From positions 41,959-105,958 of the forward strand of contig NZ_JAERQE010000017.1 in assembly GCF_016734765.1 (NCBI RefSeq): a stretch of DNA of 64,000 bases. Direction: 5' to 3'. Made by a program: the position numbers and the translations under genes. Shown here piece by piece: positions 35,436 to 44,349 of the stretch; the first letter of the stretch is position 1, and every line of letters begins with the position of its first letter. The stretch is from Microvirga soli (GTDB taxonomy: Bacteria > Pseudomonadota > Alphaproteobacteria > Rhizobiales > Beijerinckiaceae). The notes under the pieces are model-generated. The model was not told where the DNA came from. It did no database searches and saw only the letters and a list, made by a program, of their open reading frames with translations.

Positions 35436-37088
35436 TTATTGCACCACTTTCAGCGGTTTGACCGCCGGTCCCGTGAACCGGTTCGTCGCCAGATCGGCCA
35501 CCGGCTTCTTCGAGAAGCCCATATGCAGGCTCGGCTCCGCCGTCATGAGGGCCGTGAGCGCCGTGGCGGGCGGCTCCTTCGCGGCGGCCGCAGGAGCCTT
35601 GGGTGAAGCAGCGGGCTGGGGCTTCGCTGGCTTGGTGTCCTTCGGCGTGGAGCCGGTGGTTGCGACCGGGATATCGACCGGAGCCACTGCTGCAACCTGG
35701 ATGGGCCGCAGATCCGGGCGAGGCGGAGGCAGGGGAGCCGGGGAGATGGATGCAGTGCTGGTCGTGCCGCGCAGGTCAGCCAGAACCGGGATCGGGTTCG
35801 TTGCCGACAGCGAGCCCGGACGGGCCGGCGGGAGCGGCGCATAGGCCAAGGCGACGGTGCCTGCGAGAGCCTCGATGTCGGTGTCATCCGAGTCGGGCCG
35901 CCGCGGCGGCATCGGCGCGAAGGCCATGCCCTTGGCAATCGACATCTCCGCGGCGCCGGGACCCTGCTGCCAGCCCAGGGCCGGGCCGGAGGCGGTCTGG
36001 ACCGTGCCCGGTGCCCCGTTGATCCGGGTCGGCGGCAGCGGAGGCGGCGGGGGCGGCGTCAGATCCTCACGCAGGGCAGGGGCCATGGAGGCCACGACGG
36101 CAGGCGCAGGCGGCTCGGGCCGCGGCTGGATCGCCACCGGTGCGCGGCGGGCCGTCGGTGCCGGATTCGCGTAGGATTGCATGGCCGCGTAGACCGACGA
36201 GTTGGAATCGCTTGCGTAATTGTCTTGCGGCGACGGCTGCTGGCGGGACGCGATGAGCGCCCGGCCCGGCCGCGACGCCACACGGATCTCCTCCGCATCC
36301 TCGTCCTCGTCATCGCCGCCACCGAACAGAGTGGCCCAGAAGCTCTTGCGGCGCGGCTGGTTGGCAATGGCCTCCTCGGCATCCGCATAAGCCGTGTAGC
36401 CGGCCACCGTGCCGCCCTTGGCCAGCACTTCGGCCCGCGCCTCATCATAGCCGGGCAAGGGCCTGCCATCGGCGGGAATATGGACGGTCTTCCCATCCGG
36501 GAAGATGCCGGCGAGCTGCGAGCGGGTCATGCGCGGCCAGGCGCGCACGCTGCCCACATCGAGATGGATGAAGGGCGTATAGGCATTGGGATAATAGCCG
36601 ACGCCGCCGTTCTGGAGCCGCATGCCGATGGCCCGGACACGGGAGGCGGACACGTCGGGCAGGTAGAAGTCCAGCGCCTTGCCCTGCATGTGCTGGCTGT
36701 TCTTGGCCACCGCGCTGGAGCGCCGCCGAAGCATCGAATTGGTCTGCGGAGAGCGGTAGGCGGAGTTCACGTGAACGGGTGCGTCGGAGCCTACTTCGCG
36801 ATAGACCTCCCACACCGTATCGAACAGGCGCGGATCCATGCGGGTCGACTCGGCGCGCCGCCAGTCGCGCAGGAACCAGTTGAGCTGCTGCAAGGCGGCC
36901 GAGTCGTACTGCCCATTGCGCCGGAAGGTGACGGTGAGGCTTTCCTTGGTGTTGTTGTGGTAAAAAGTCAGCGTGCGGGTATCGCCGTTGGCGACCGCAT
37001 CCTGCGTGCCGCGCACTCCGCTCACCATGACGGCCAGAAAGGCCGCAAGACCAATGCCAACGCGAGACGCGAGGCGGCCAGTACGCAT
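35436..37088 (-). CDS. DUF882 (YcbK/MepK-like) peptidoglycan endopeptidase with proline-rich tail
   Basis: The N-terminal half is a peptidase M15-like DUF882 domain; relatives such as MepK cleave peptide crosslinks in the wall. A signal-anchor lies at about residues 8-30. The domain (about 35-185) has the metal-site segments SQHMQGKALDFYLPD and FIHLDVGSVRAWP. The C-terminal 350 residues are Pro/Ala-rich, low complexity and likely span the periplasm or bind wall. The 550-residue length is about three times the E. coli MepK size. The ATG at 37088 follows GTGAGAG; an earlier ATG at 37139 is less likely. An L,D-transpeptidase lies 142 bp upstream on the same strand. Confidence 0.85.
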   Translation of the reverse strand: MRTGRLASRVGIGLAAFLAVMVSGVRGTQDAVANGDTRTLTFYHNNTKESLTVTFRRNGQYDSAALQQLNWFLRDWRRAESTRMDPRLFDTVWEVYREVGSDAPVHVNSAYRSPQTNSMLRRRSSAVAKNSQHMQGKALDFYLPDVSASRVRAIGMRLQNGGVGYYPNAYTPFIHLDVGSVRAWPRMTRSQLAGIFPDGKTVHIPADGRPLPGYDEARAEVLAKGGTVAGYTAYADAEEAIANQPRRKSFWATLFGGGDDEDEDAEEIRVASRPGRALIASRQQPSPQDNYASDSNSSVYAAMQSYANPAPTARRAPVAIQPRPEPPAPAVVASMAPALREDLTPPPPPPLPPTRINGAPGTVQTASGPALGWQQGPGAAEMSIAKGMAFAPMPPRRPDSDDTDIEALAGTVALAYAPLPPARPGSLSATNPIPVLADLRGTTSTASISPAPLPPPRPDLRPIQVAAVAPVDIPVATTGSTPKDTKPAKPQPAASPKAPAAAAKEPPATALTALMTAEPSLHMGFSKKPVADLATNRFTGPAVKPLKVVQ

Positions 37089-37230
37089 TACTCTCACTGT
37101 GCTACTCGTCTTTACAGGCTGCATCCGTGGATGCGGCAATCCTTATAGTGAAAGGATCTTTGCCGAAGACGGTTACGTTCCCGTTAAGTGAGTGAGAGAA
37201 ACTGGTTGAAAAGGTGGCGTGACGAGGGGG

Positions 37231-38979
37231 TTATTCGGACAGGTTCAGGGCCGCACGGACCTTGCGATCGAGGCCATAGATATCCTCGAAGCGCTTCACC
37301 TCGCCCTTCTCGTCGACCGAGAGGGTGAAGTAGGTGAGATGCACCGGCAGGGGATCCGTGAGGTGCACGTAGCGCTCGCCTTTGCCGATGAGGCCCCGCA
37401 GCTTCTGCTCGGTCCACTTGCCGTCCTGACCCATGATCTCCTCTGCGAGCTCGAAGGGCTTGTCGACGCGCACGCAGCCATGGCTGAAGGCGCGCTTGCT
37501 GGCGGAGAAGAGGTTGCGGTTCGGGGTGTCGTGCAGATAGACCGCATGCTGGTTGGGGAACATGAACTTCACGTAGCCCAGGGCATTCCTTTCGCCCGGA
37601 GGCTGCTGCACCGAGATCTGGTTACCGCGGCGGATGACCTTGTAGCCCTTTCGCGCGGCGTAATAAGGATCGTTGGCCAGCCCCGGCAGGATCTCCTTCT
37701 TCATGATCGACGGTGGGATCGTCCAGGACGGGTTCACCACCAGATACTTCATGCTCTCCGAGAAGATCGGCGTCTGCGACTGTTCCTTACCGACGATCAC
37801 GCGGGTTTCGTGAACCACCCTGCGGCCTTCCGTCAGGCGCAGACGGTATTCGGGGACGTTCACGGCGATGTGCCGGTCGCCCAATTCAGCCGGCAGCCAG
37901 CGCCAACGCTCCATGTTCGCGATGATCTCCGATTCGCGCTGTGCAACGGATGGGCCGGAGAGCGCCGCCACGGTCTGGGCGTTCAGCACACCCGTATCCG
38001 GCAGGCCCTTTTCCTTCTGGAAGGCCGCCACCGCAGAGGCGACGCGCTCGTCGTAGACAATCTGGTTGTCGGAATCCTTGGCGAGATTGAAGCGGGCGCG
38101 GACCAGAGGGACGCGCGGATCCTTCATCCCCACGCGCAGGGTCGGGCCCTTGGGCAAGCGGACGCTGGGCTGGGAGGGATGGTTCTCACGCAGCTGCGCC
38201 AGCCGCTCCTTCAAGGCCCTGTAGCCGGCATGCGGCGGATTGTAGGCCGCCAACGCCGCGCCGGCGTTCTTCGCCGAGGCAACCTCGCTCAGCACTTCAC
38301 TGACGTCGGGAATTGCCAGTTTCGGCGTCACAAGCTGCGAGAGGCGCGGGAGATCGATGCGGGCGCCTCGGGCATCGCGGGCATAGCGAATCACGGAGAG
38401 CGAGAGCTTCACATCGGCCCTGGCCCATTGCGCCAGCGGTGCATCCTTGCGCAGGCCCGCATCACGAAGGACATAGTCAGTCGGATCGAGACCGTCCTCG
38501 TCCGCAGCCTTCAGGCGGTCCATGGCGGCCTGAGCGGCCGGCGTCCAGGCTTCATCCTGCGCCCATAACAGGGGCCGCTCGGCCTGCGCGTAATAGGCGG
38601 CCAGAGCCGCGCGATCCTTGGCGCTCACGCGCAATTCGCGCATGGCCGTATCGTCGGCGAACAGGCCTTCCACGGCCATGCGGCCGATGTCCGCCTGCAT
38701 GAGAGCCGTGACGGGCGCTGCATCGGGCAGGGGTATTTCAATCGCAGGAGCAGGCTTCAGATCCGCGGCTTCGATCGACACAGGTGCCGGCTCAGTCAGT
38801 GGGATCGCCTGGGAGGCCACATCCTGCAGGGCCGGAGCATTCTGGATCGCCACATCGTGGAACGATGGCTGCGCCGGATCTGGGCTGATGGTGATGTCGT
38901 CCGCCGAAGCGGCGAGGGGCAGGAGAGAAACGGATCCGAACAGACCCAGCCAAACGGCTGTCTTGCGCAATCCACGCAT
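37231..38979 (-). CDS. L,D-transpeptidase (LdtD/YcbB-like)
   Basis: It forms 3-3 crosslinks between meso-diaminopimelate residues of peptidoglycan in the periplasm, common in Hyphomicrobiales. A signal peptide is at 1-26 (cleavage after ASA). An N-terminal helical domain, a PG_binding_1 domain (about 260-335) and a YkuD catalytic domain (about 365-545) follow. The active site is SHGCVRVD with the nucleophile Cys502. The ATG at 38979 has GAGGAG at good spacing; the ATG at 38985 sits too near it. The DUF882 endopeptidase gene lies downstream, so synthesis and cleavage enzymes are side by side. 582 residues is typical. Confidence 0.93.
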   Translation of the reverse strand: MRGLRKTAVWLGLFGSVSLLPLAASADDITISPDPAQPSFHDVAIQNAPALQDVASQAIPLTEPAPVSIEAADLKPAPAIEIPLPDAAPVTALMQADIGRMAVEGLFADDTAMRELRVSAKDRAALAAYYAQAERPLLWAQDEAWTPAAQAAMDRLKAADEDGLDPTDYVLRDAGLRKDAPLAQWARADVKLSLSVIRYARDARGARIDLPRLSQLVTPKLAIPDVSEVLSEVASAKNAGAALAAYNPPHAGYRALKERLAQLRENHPSQPSVRLPKGPTLRVGMKDPRVPLVRARFNLAKDSDNQIVYDERVASAVAAFQKEKGLPDTGVLNAQTVAALSGPSVAQRESEIIANMERWRWLPAELGDRHIAVNVPEYRLRLTEGRRVVHETRVIVGKEQSQTPIFSESMKYLVVNPSWTIPPSIMKKEILPGLANDPYYAARKGYKVIRRGNQISVQQPPGERNALGYVKFMFPNQHAVYLHDTPNRNLFSASKRAFSHGCVRVDKPFELAEEIMGQDGKWTEQKLRGLIGKGERYVHLTDPLPVHLTYFTLSVDEKGEVKRFEDIYGLDRKVRAALNLSE

Positions 38980-39459
38980 GACCATGCTCCTCGTCGCAAT
39001 GAATGTGGAGGACTTCACCAATCCCCCATCCAATGAATTTCGTCAGTGTGCGGGCACACGTCTGTTACGCTTAACGCGCAAAACGCGATGCGGCTTCACC
39101 GTCTAAGCCAAGTTCTTTCAATTTTCTGTAAAGACTTGCCTGACGGGGATACCGAGCCGGCACGGGATGGCCGGCATATGTCATTGATAATGAACGACCG
39201 CGCAGCCAGTCGCCCGCGCCTTTGGAATGACTCACGTGCGCATTTCACCGAGAGCGTTAACCAGTGGTAAAGCGCGTGCATCTGGCTTTGCGATGATTTC
39301 GTCTTCGGGAACTCCGCTGGCGGACCCAGGGCAAACCCGATTCTAACGGCAGCCCGCCTCCTGAGTTGGTGACCGTCCGGCACGGGTTGATCCCTGTGGG
39401 CCGGCGGCCAATATGTGTGCAGTATCTCCGACCCTCGATTTCCGGACAGGCCTTCGCTC
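38980..39459. other. Divergent spacer between L,D-transpeptidase and M3 peptidase genes
   Basis: No gene is supported in these 480 bases. The short frames here lack family features and ribosome sites. A near match to the CtrA box (TTAA-N7-TAAA, one mismatch) lies at 39257-39271. No terminator or repeat of the families seen elsewhere is present. Confidence 0.4.
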
Positions 39460-41310
39460 GTGACCTCTCAGACCTCCTCCGCCTTGCATCTCCCCTTGTC
39501 CTCCGGCGCGGCACAGACCGAACTGGGCATGCTGCCCGAATGGAACCTGTCCCACCTCTATCCCGGCATGGACAGCGAGGAGTTCAGGCGCGATCTCGCC
39601 AAGGCTGAGGCCGAGTGCAAGGCCTTCGCTGCTTCCTATCGCTGCAAGCTCGATGCCATGGCACGGGGCGAGCGCGCGTCGGAGACGCTGAGCGAGGTCG
39701 TCAAGCGATACGAGGCCCTGGAGGATCTCCTCGGGCGCATCATGTCCTATGCGGGCCTGATCTATTCCGGCGACACCACCGATCCGGTGCGGGCCAAGTT
39801 CTACGGCGACACGCAGGAGCGCCTCACCGCGGCCTCGACCGAGCTGCTCTTCTTCGCCCTTGAGCTTAACCGTATCGAGGACGCGGTGCTCGACCAAGCC
39901 ATGAGCGAGGAGCCGCTGAAGCATTACAGGCCGTGGATCGAGGACCTGCGCAAGGACAAGCCCTTCCAGCTTGACGACCGGATCGAGCAGCTCTTCCACG
40001 AGAAGTCGGTGACCGGCCGCTCGGCCTGGAACCGCCTGTTCGATGAGACCATGGCGTCCTTACGCTTCAACGTGCGCGGCGAGGAGCTTCCCATCGAGCC
40101 GACGCTGAACAAGCTGCAGGATTCCGACGAGAGCGTGCGCAAGGATGCCTCGGATGCATTGGCCAAGACCTTCAAGGCCAATCTTCGCACCTTCACGCTC
40201 ATCACCAACACGCTCGCCAAGGACAAGGAGATCTCCGACCGCTGGCGTGGCTTCGAGGATGTGGCCGATTCCCGCCATCTGGCGAACCGGGTCGAGCGCG
40301 AGGTGGTGGAGGCCATGGTGTCGGCCGTGCGCGAGGCCTATCCGCGCCTGTCCCACCGCTACTATGCCCTGAAGGCTCGGTGGTTCGGCAAGGACAAGCT
40401 CGACCATTGGGACCGCAACGCGCCCCTGCCGAAGGTCGAGCAGCGCACCATTTCCTGGAACGAGGCCCGGGACACGGTGCTCTCCGCTTATTCGGCCTTC
40501 TCGCCCCGCATGGCCGACATTGCCCGCCGCTTCTTTGACGAGGGCTGGATCGACGCGCCGACCCGCCCCGGCAAGGCGCCCGGTGCCTTCGCGCACCCCA
40601 CCGTTCCCTCGGCTCACCCCTACGTGCTCCTGAACTACCAGGGCAAGCCGCGGGACGTGATGACCCTTGCCCACGAGCTGGGGCATGGGGTGCATCAGGT
40701 CATGGCCGGGCCCAACGGGGCGCTGATGGCACCAACCCCTCTGACGCTCGCCGAGACGGCCTCCGTGTTCGGCGAGATGCTGACCTTCCGCCGTCTCCTC
40801 GACCAGACCACTAACCCGGTACAGCGCAAGGCCATGCTGGCCGCCAAGGTCGAGGACATGATCAACACGGTGGTGCGCCAGATCGCGTTCTATGCCTTCG
40901 AACGCAAGGTCCATCTGGAGCGCCGCAACGGCGAGCTGACGGCCGACAAGCTCTGCGAACTCTGGATGTCCGTACAGGACGAGTCCTTGGGCCCGGCGAT
41001 CCGCCTTGGTCCAGGCTACGAGAGCTACTGGACCTACATTCCCCACTTCATCCACTCGCCGTTCTACGTCTATGCCTATGCCTTCGGCGACTGCCTGGTG
41101 AACTCACTTTACGGCGTCTATGAGCGCTCCAACGAGGGGTTCGTGGACCGCTACTTCGCGCTGCTCTCGGCCGGCGGCACCAAGCATTATTCCGAGCTTC
41201 TCGCGCCCTTCGGCCTCGACGCCAGCGATCCGTCCTTCTGGCAGATCGGCCTGTCGATGATTGAGCGGCTGATCGGCGAGCTTGAGGCCATGGAGGACGC
41301 GGCCGCTTAA
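39460..41310 (+). CDS. Oligoendopeptidase F family peptidase (M3)
   Basis: A cytoplasmic zinc metallopeptidase that degrades short peptides. The 616-residue protein has a helical N-terminal domain and a catalytic M3 domain. The zinc motif is AHELGHGVHQ with His405, Glu406 and His409; the third ligand lies in the TLAETASVFGEML segment downstream. The start is uncertain: GTG at 39460 follows GGACAGG at 10 bases, and GTG at 39415 is another candidate. It is single-gene, with a 114 bp gap before the hydrolase-cyclase gene. Confidence in the family is high. Confidence 0.92.
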   Translation: MTSQTSSALHLPLSSGAAQTELGMLPEWNLSHLYPGMDSEEFRRDLAKAEAECKAFAASYRCKLDAMARGERASETLSEVVKRYEALEDLLGRIMSYAGLIYSGDTTDPVRAKFYGDTQERLTAASTELLFFALELNRIEDAVLDQAMSEEPLKHYRPWIEDLRKDKPFQLDDRIEQLFHEKSVTGRSAWNRLFDETMASLRFNVRGEELPIEPTLNKLQDSDESVRKDASDALAKTFKANLRTFTLITNTLAKDKEISDRWRGFEDVADSRHLANRVEREVVEAMVSAVREAYPRLSHRYYALKARWFGKDKLDHWDRNAPLPKVEQRTISWNEARDTVLSAYSAFSPRMADIARRFFDEGWIDAPTRPGKAPGAFAHPTVPSAHPYVLLNYQGKPRDVMTLAHELGHGVHQVMAGPNGALMAPTPLTLAETASVFGEMLTFRRLLDQTTNPVQRKAMLAAKVEDMINTVVRQIAFYAFERKVHLERRNGELTADKLCELWMSVQDESLGPAIRLGPGYESYWTYIPHFIHSPFYVYAYAFGDCLVNSLYGVYERSNEGFVDRYFALLSAGGTKHYSELLAPFGLDASDPSFWQIGLSMIERLIGELEAMEDAAA

Positions 41311-41424
41311 GGCCGTTCTGCTTGGCCGAGCGCCCTAGTGCTGGCACTATGAGGGTGGACTCTCTCGCCTGAACGCCACCGGCTTCCGCACTCTTCGTCG
41401 GAATGCCAGTTCGGGAGCCGGGCC

Positions 41425-42747
41425 ATGCCGGTCGACACGCATTATGCCAGGAGCGGCGATCTCCGGATCGCCTATCAGGTCATCGGCGAGGGGCCGCTCG
41501 ATCTGGTCTTCGTGCCGGGCTTCATCTCGAACCTGGATCTCTACTGGGACGAGCCCAACATGGCGCGCTTCCTGTCCCGGCTGAGCGCGTTCAGCCGCCT
41601 CATCCTGTTCGACAAGCGGGGAACCGGCCTCTCGGATCGCCTCGGAAACCTGCCTACCCTGGAAGAGCGCATGGATGACGTGCGCGCGGTGATGGATGCG
41701 GTGGGAAGCACAAAGGCGGCGCTCTTCGGCATTTCCGAAGGGGGCGCGATGAGCATGCTCTTTGCCGCGACCTATCCGGAGCGGACGCAGGGGCTGATCC
41801 TCTATGGCACCTATGCTGACTTTCACACCTGGGTTCTGCCACGCGACCGTTTCGAGACGTTTCTGGACAAGATCGACCGGACCTGGGGGCAGGGCGAGAG
41901 CCTTGCCGCCTTCGCACCGACGAAGGTTGCGGACGAGCGCTTCCGGCAATGGTGGGCGCGCTTCGAACGGCTAAGCGCCAGCCCATCCTCCGTCATCACC
42001 CTCATGCGCATGAACAGCCAGATCGACGTGCGTCACATTCTGCCGTCGATCCGCGTCCCGACTCTCGTCCTGCACCGGGTAGGCGACACGCGGGTCAATG
42101 TCGAGGGCGGCCGCTATCTCGCGGCCAACATTCCCGGCGCCAAGTCTGTCGAGTTCCCCGGCATCGACCATCTCCTGTGGGCCAATGATGCGAGCCCGGT
42201 GGCCGATGAGATTGAGGAGTTTCTTACCGGCACACATGGAGAGAGCGAACCCGACCGTGTGCTGGCGACGGTTCTGTTCACGGACATTGTCGATTCGACT
42301 GGTAAGGCCGAGAAAATGGGAGACCGCAGCTGGCGCACGCTCCTCGACCAGCATGACCGGATCGTGCGTGATGAGATCGGCCATTTCAAAGGCCGGGAAA
42401 TCAAGACGCTCGGCGACGGGTTCCTCGTGACTTTCGACGGTCCCGCGCGGGCCGTGCGATGCGCGGGCGCCATCGTCGAGGCACTCCGGGTCCTGGGGCT
42501 GCAGGTCCGCTGCGGGGTCCATACGGGCGAGATCGAGATGAAGGATGATGACATCGGCGGCATCGCGGTTCACATCGCGTCCCGCATCGCCGCGCTGGCC
42601 GATGGCCACGAAGTCCTGGTGTCGCGCACGGTGCGTGATCTCGTGGCCGGCTCCAGCCTGCACCTGGAGGATCGGGGCGCCTTTCCCCTCAAGGGGTTGA
42701 GCGAGCCCATGCCGCTCTTCGCAGCCGCAGCCAGCCCGAGGTCGTGA
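41425..42747 (+). CDS. Alpha/beta hydrolase fused to a class III nucleotide cyclase
   Basis: This 440-residue protein joins two enzymes. Residues about 1-270 are an alpha/beta hydrolase with LFDKRGTGLSDR, nucleophile elbow GISEGGAMS and a late GIDHLLW histidine segment. Residues about 280-430 are a class III adenylate/guanylate cyclase domain: LFTDIVDST holds the first metal Asp, and TLGDGFLVTFDGPARAV the second. RCGVHTGEI is the next conserved strand. The hydrolase may sense a small ester or lactone and gate cyclic nucleotide output, but this is inference. A GTP versus ATP preference cannot be read. Such fusions are frequent in Hyphomicrobiales and actinobacteria. Confidence 0.88.
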   Translation: MPVDTHYARSGDLRIAYQVIGEGPLDLVFVPGFISNLDLYWDEPNMARFLSRLSAFSRLILFDKRGTGLSDRLGNLPTLEERMDDVRAVMDAVGSTKAALFGISEGGAMSMLFAATYPERTQGLILYGTYADFHTWVLPRDRFETFLDKIDRTWGQGESLAAFAPTKVADERFRQWWARFERLSASPSSVITLMRMNSQIDVRHILPSIRVPTLVLHRVGDTRVNVEGGRYLAANIPGAKSVEFPGIDHLLWANDASPVADEIEEFLTGTHGESEPDRVLATVLFTDIVDSTGKAEKMGDRSWRTLLDQHDRIVRDEIGHFKGREIKTLGDGFLVTFDGPARAVRCAGAIVEALRVLGLQVRCGVHTGEIEMKDDDIGGIAVHIASRIAALADGHEVLVSRTVRDLVAGSSLHLEDRGAFPLKGLSEPMPLFAAAASPRS

Positions 42748-42822
42748 AGCCGCACTACCCTGGCGGTCGCTGCTGCACGCCATATCTTAAGCTCTCCAGT
42801 TCAGAGCAAGAGATCTCACGAT

Positions 42823-44190
42823 ATGGCCGAGTCCGACCGCGAAGCGAACCGCTTCTCCGCGCGCGCTGCCCGCTATGCCCGGGTCGGGGCGAATATGGGT
42901 GGGGTGGCGGCCCGCATGGCCGGATCGCGCCTGTTCGGGGGCGATGATCGCGATGCCTCGAACGCCGCGGTGCTGGCGCAGGCGCTTGGCGGCCTGAAAG
43001 GCCCGATCATGAAGGTGGCGCAGCTGCTCGCCACCATCCCCGACCTCATCCCGCCGGAATATGCCGCCGAGCTGCAGAAGCTCCAGAGCGAGGCGCCGCC
43101 CATGGGGGCGGCTTTCGTCAAGCGGCGCATGCAGGCGGAGCTGGGGCCGCAATGGCAGGGCCGGTTCGGCTCCTTCGAGCTCAACCCCTCGGCCGCCGCC
43201 TCCCTCGGCCAGGTGCATCGAGCGACCACGAAGGACGGCGAGGCGCTCGCCTGCAAGCTCCAGTACCCGGACATGCAATCGGCCGTTGAGGCGGACCTGA
43301 GCCAGCTCGAATGGGTCTTTGCCGTCCACCGCCGCATGGACCCGGCCATCGATACCCGCGAGATCGCCAAGGAGATCGGCGAGCGGGTGCGCGAGGAGCT
43401 CGATTACGAGCGCGAGGCCAAGCACGCGGCGCTCTATGCTCGGGCCTTGTCCGACGTGGAGGAGGTTCGGGTGCCGCGGGTTCATCCGGAGCTGTCCACC
43501 CGGCGGCTGCTTTCGCTCGAATGGCTCGAAGGCGAGAAGATCTTAGGGTTCACGGAGGCCCCGGTCGAGATCCGCAACCGGCTGGCGGTGGCCATGTTCA
43601 AGGCCTGGTGGCACCCCTTCAGCCATGCGGCTGTGATCCATGGCGATCCGCATCTCGGCAACTACACCGTCTTCTCCGAGGACGGGGAGGCAAGGGGGAT
43701 CAACCTCCTCGATTACGGCTGCGTCCGTATCTTCCACCCGCGCTTCGTCGGTGGCGTGGTCGATCTCTACCGGGGTTTGCAGACCGACGACCGTGCCCGC
43801 ATCGTCCATGCCTACGAGACCTGGGGCTTCAAGAGCCTGTCGAACGAGTTGATCGACATCCTCAACATCTGGGCCCGCTTCATCTATGCCCCGCTGCTCG
43901 ACGACCGGATTCGCACCGTGGCCGATGGGGTCAAGCCCGGCGAATACGGCCGCCGGCAGGCCTTCGAGGTGCACAAGGCTCTCAAGGAAAAGGGGCCGGT
44001 CACGGTCCCGCGCGAGTTCGTCTTCATGGACCGGGCCGCGGTGGGTCTGGGCGCCGTCTTCCTGCACCTGAAGGCCGAGTTGAACTACCACCACCTCTTC
44101 GAGAACGAGATCGAGCGGTTCTCTCTGGAGAAGCTGGAGCAGAGGCAGGGGGAAGTTCTGGCAGCTTCCGGTTTACCAAAACCCGTGTAA
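42823..44190 (+). CDS. ABC1/UbiB-family atypical kinase
   Basis: This 455-residue protein belongs to the AarF/UbiB/ADCK family of protein-kinase-like ATPases, which support ubiquinone synthesis or lipid metabolism. It contains the conserved GPIMKVAQLLATIPDLIPPEY segment (canonical KxGQ here as KVAQ), the Ala-rich nucleotide loop SLGQVHRA, the catalytic HGDPHLGNYTV segment and the metal motif LLDYGCVR. No C-terminal membrane pair is present, unlike E. coli UbiB, so it is probably a soluble ADCK-type member. It follows the cyclase gene by 75 bp. The true substrate is not known. Confidence 0.88.
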   Translation: MAESDREANRFSARAARYARVGANMGGVAARMAGSRLFGGDDRDASNAAVLAQALGGLKGPIMKVAQLLATIPDLIPPEYAAELQKLQSEAPPMGAAFVKRRMQAELGPQWQGRFGSFELNPSAAASLGQVHRATTKDGEALACKLQYPDMQSAVEADLSQLEWVFAVHRRMDPAIDTREIAKEIGERVREELDYEREAKHAALYARALSDVEEVRVPRVHPELSTRRLLSLEWLEGEKILGFTEAPVEIRNRLAVAMFKAWWHPFSHAAVIHGDPHLGNYTVFSEDGEARGINLLDYGCVRIFHPRFVGGVVDLYRGLQTDDRARIVHAYETWGFKSLSNELIDILNIWARFIYAPLLDDRIRTVADGVKPGEYGRRQAFEVHKALKEKGPVTVPREFVFMDRAAVGLGAVFLHLKAELNYHHLFENEIERFSLEKLEQRQGEVLAASGLPKPV

Positions 44191-44240
44191 TGAGGTTGCA
44201 TCTTCCGCCGTTCGGCCTTAGGGCATGACGGTAGGGAAGA

Positions 44241-44281
44241 GCATTTTCAGGCGAAGTGGACTCCGGTTCGCCTGAAAATGC
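44241..44281. repeat. Perfect palindromic intergenic repeat (attttcaggcgaa family)
   Basis: GCATTTTCAGGCGAA and TTCGCCTGAAAATGC form a perfect 15 bp inverted repeat around the 11-base loop GTGGACTCCGG. The imperfect relative is at 7964-8012, a diverged one perhaps at 60965-61008. It lies between the UbiB and glycosyltransferase genes. Confidence 0.85.
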
Positions 44282-44349
44282 GACCAGACAAGAACACTCG
44301 AAGCCTCTTGCGAGCCTTGAAGGTCGTAGGAGGCTTGAGGGGGCAGCCG

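Noticed and set aside
39257..39271. CtrA box between the L,D-transpeptidase and M3 genes
   Set aside because: The second half-site has a mismatch (TAAA), and no promoter elements support it.
39046..39383. Small genes in the 480-base gap before the M3 peptidase
   Set aside because: Open frames on both strands overlap each other, have no ribosome site and no recognisable protein features.
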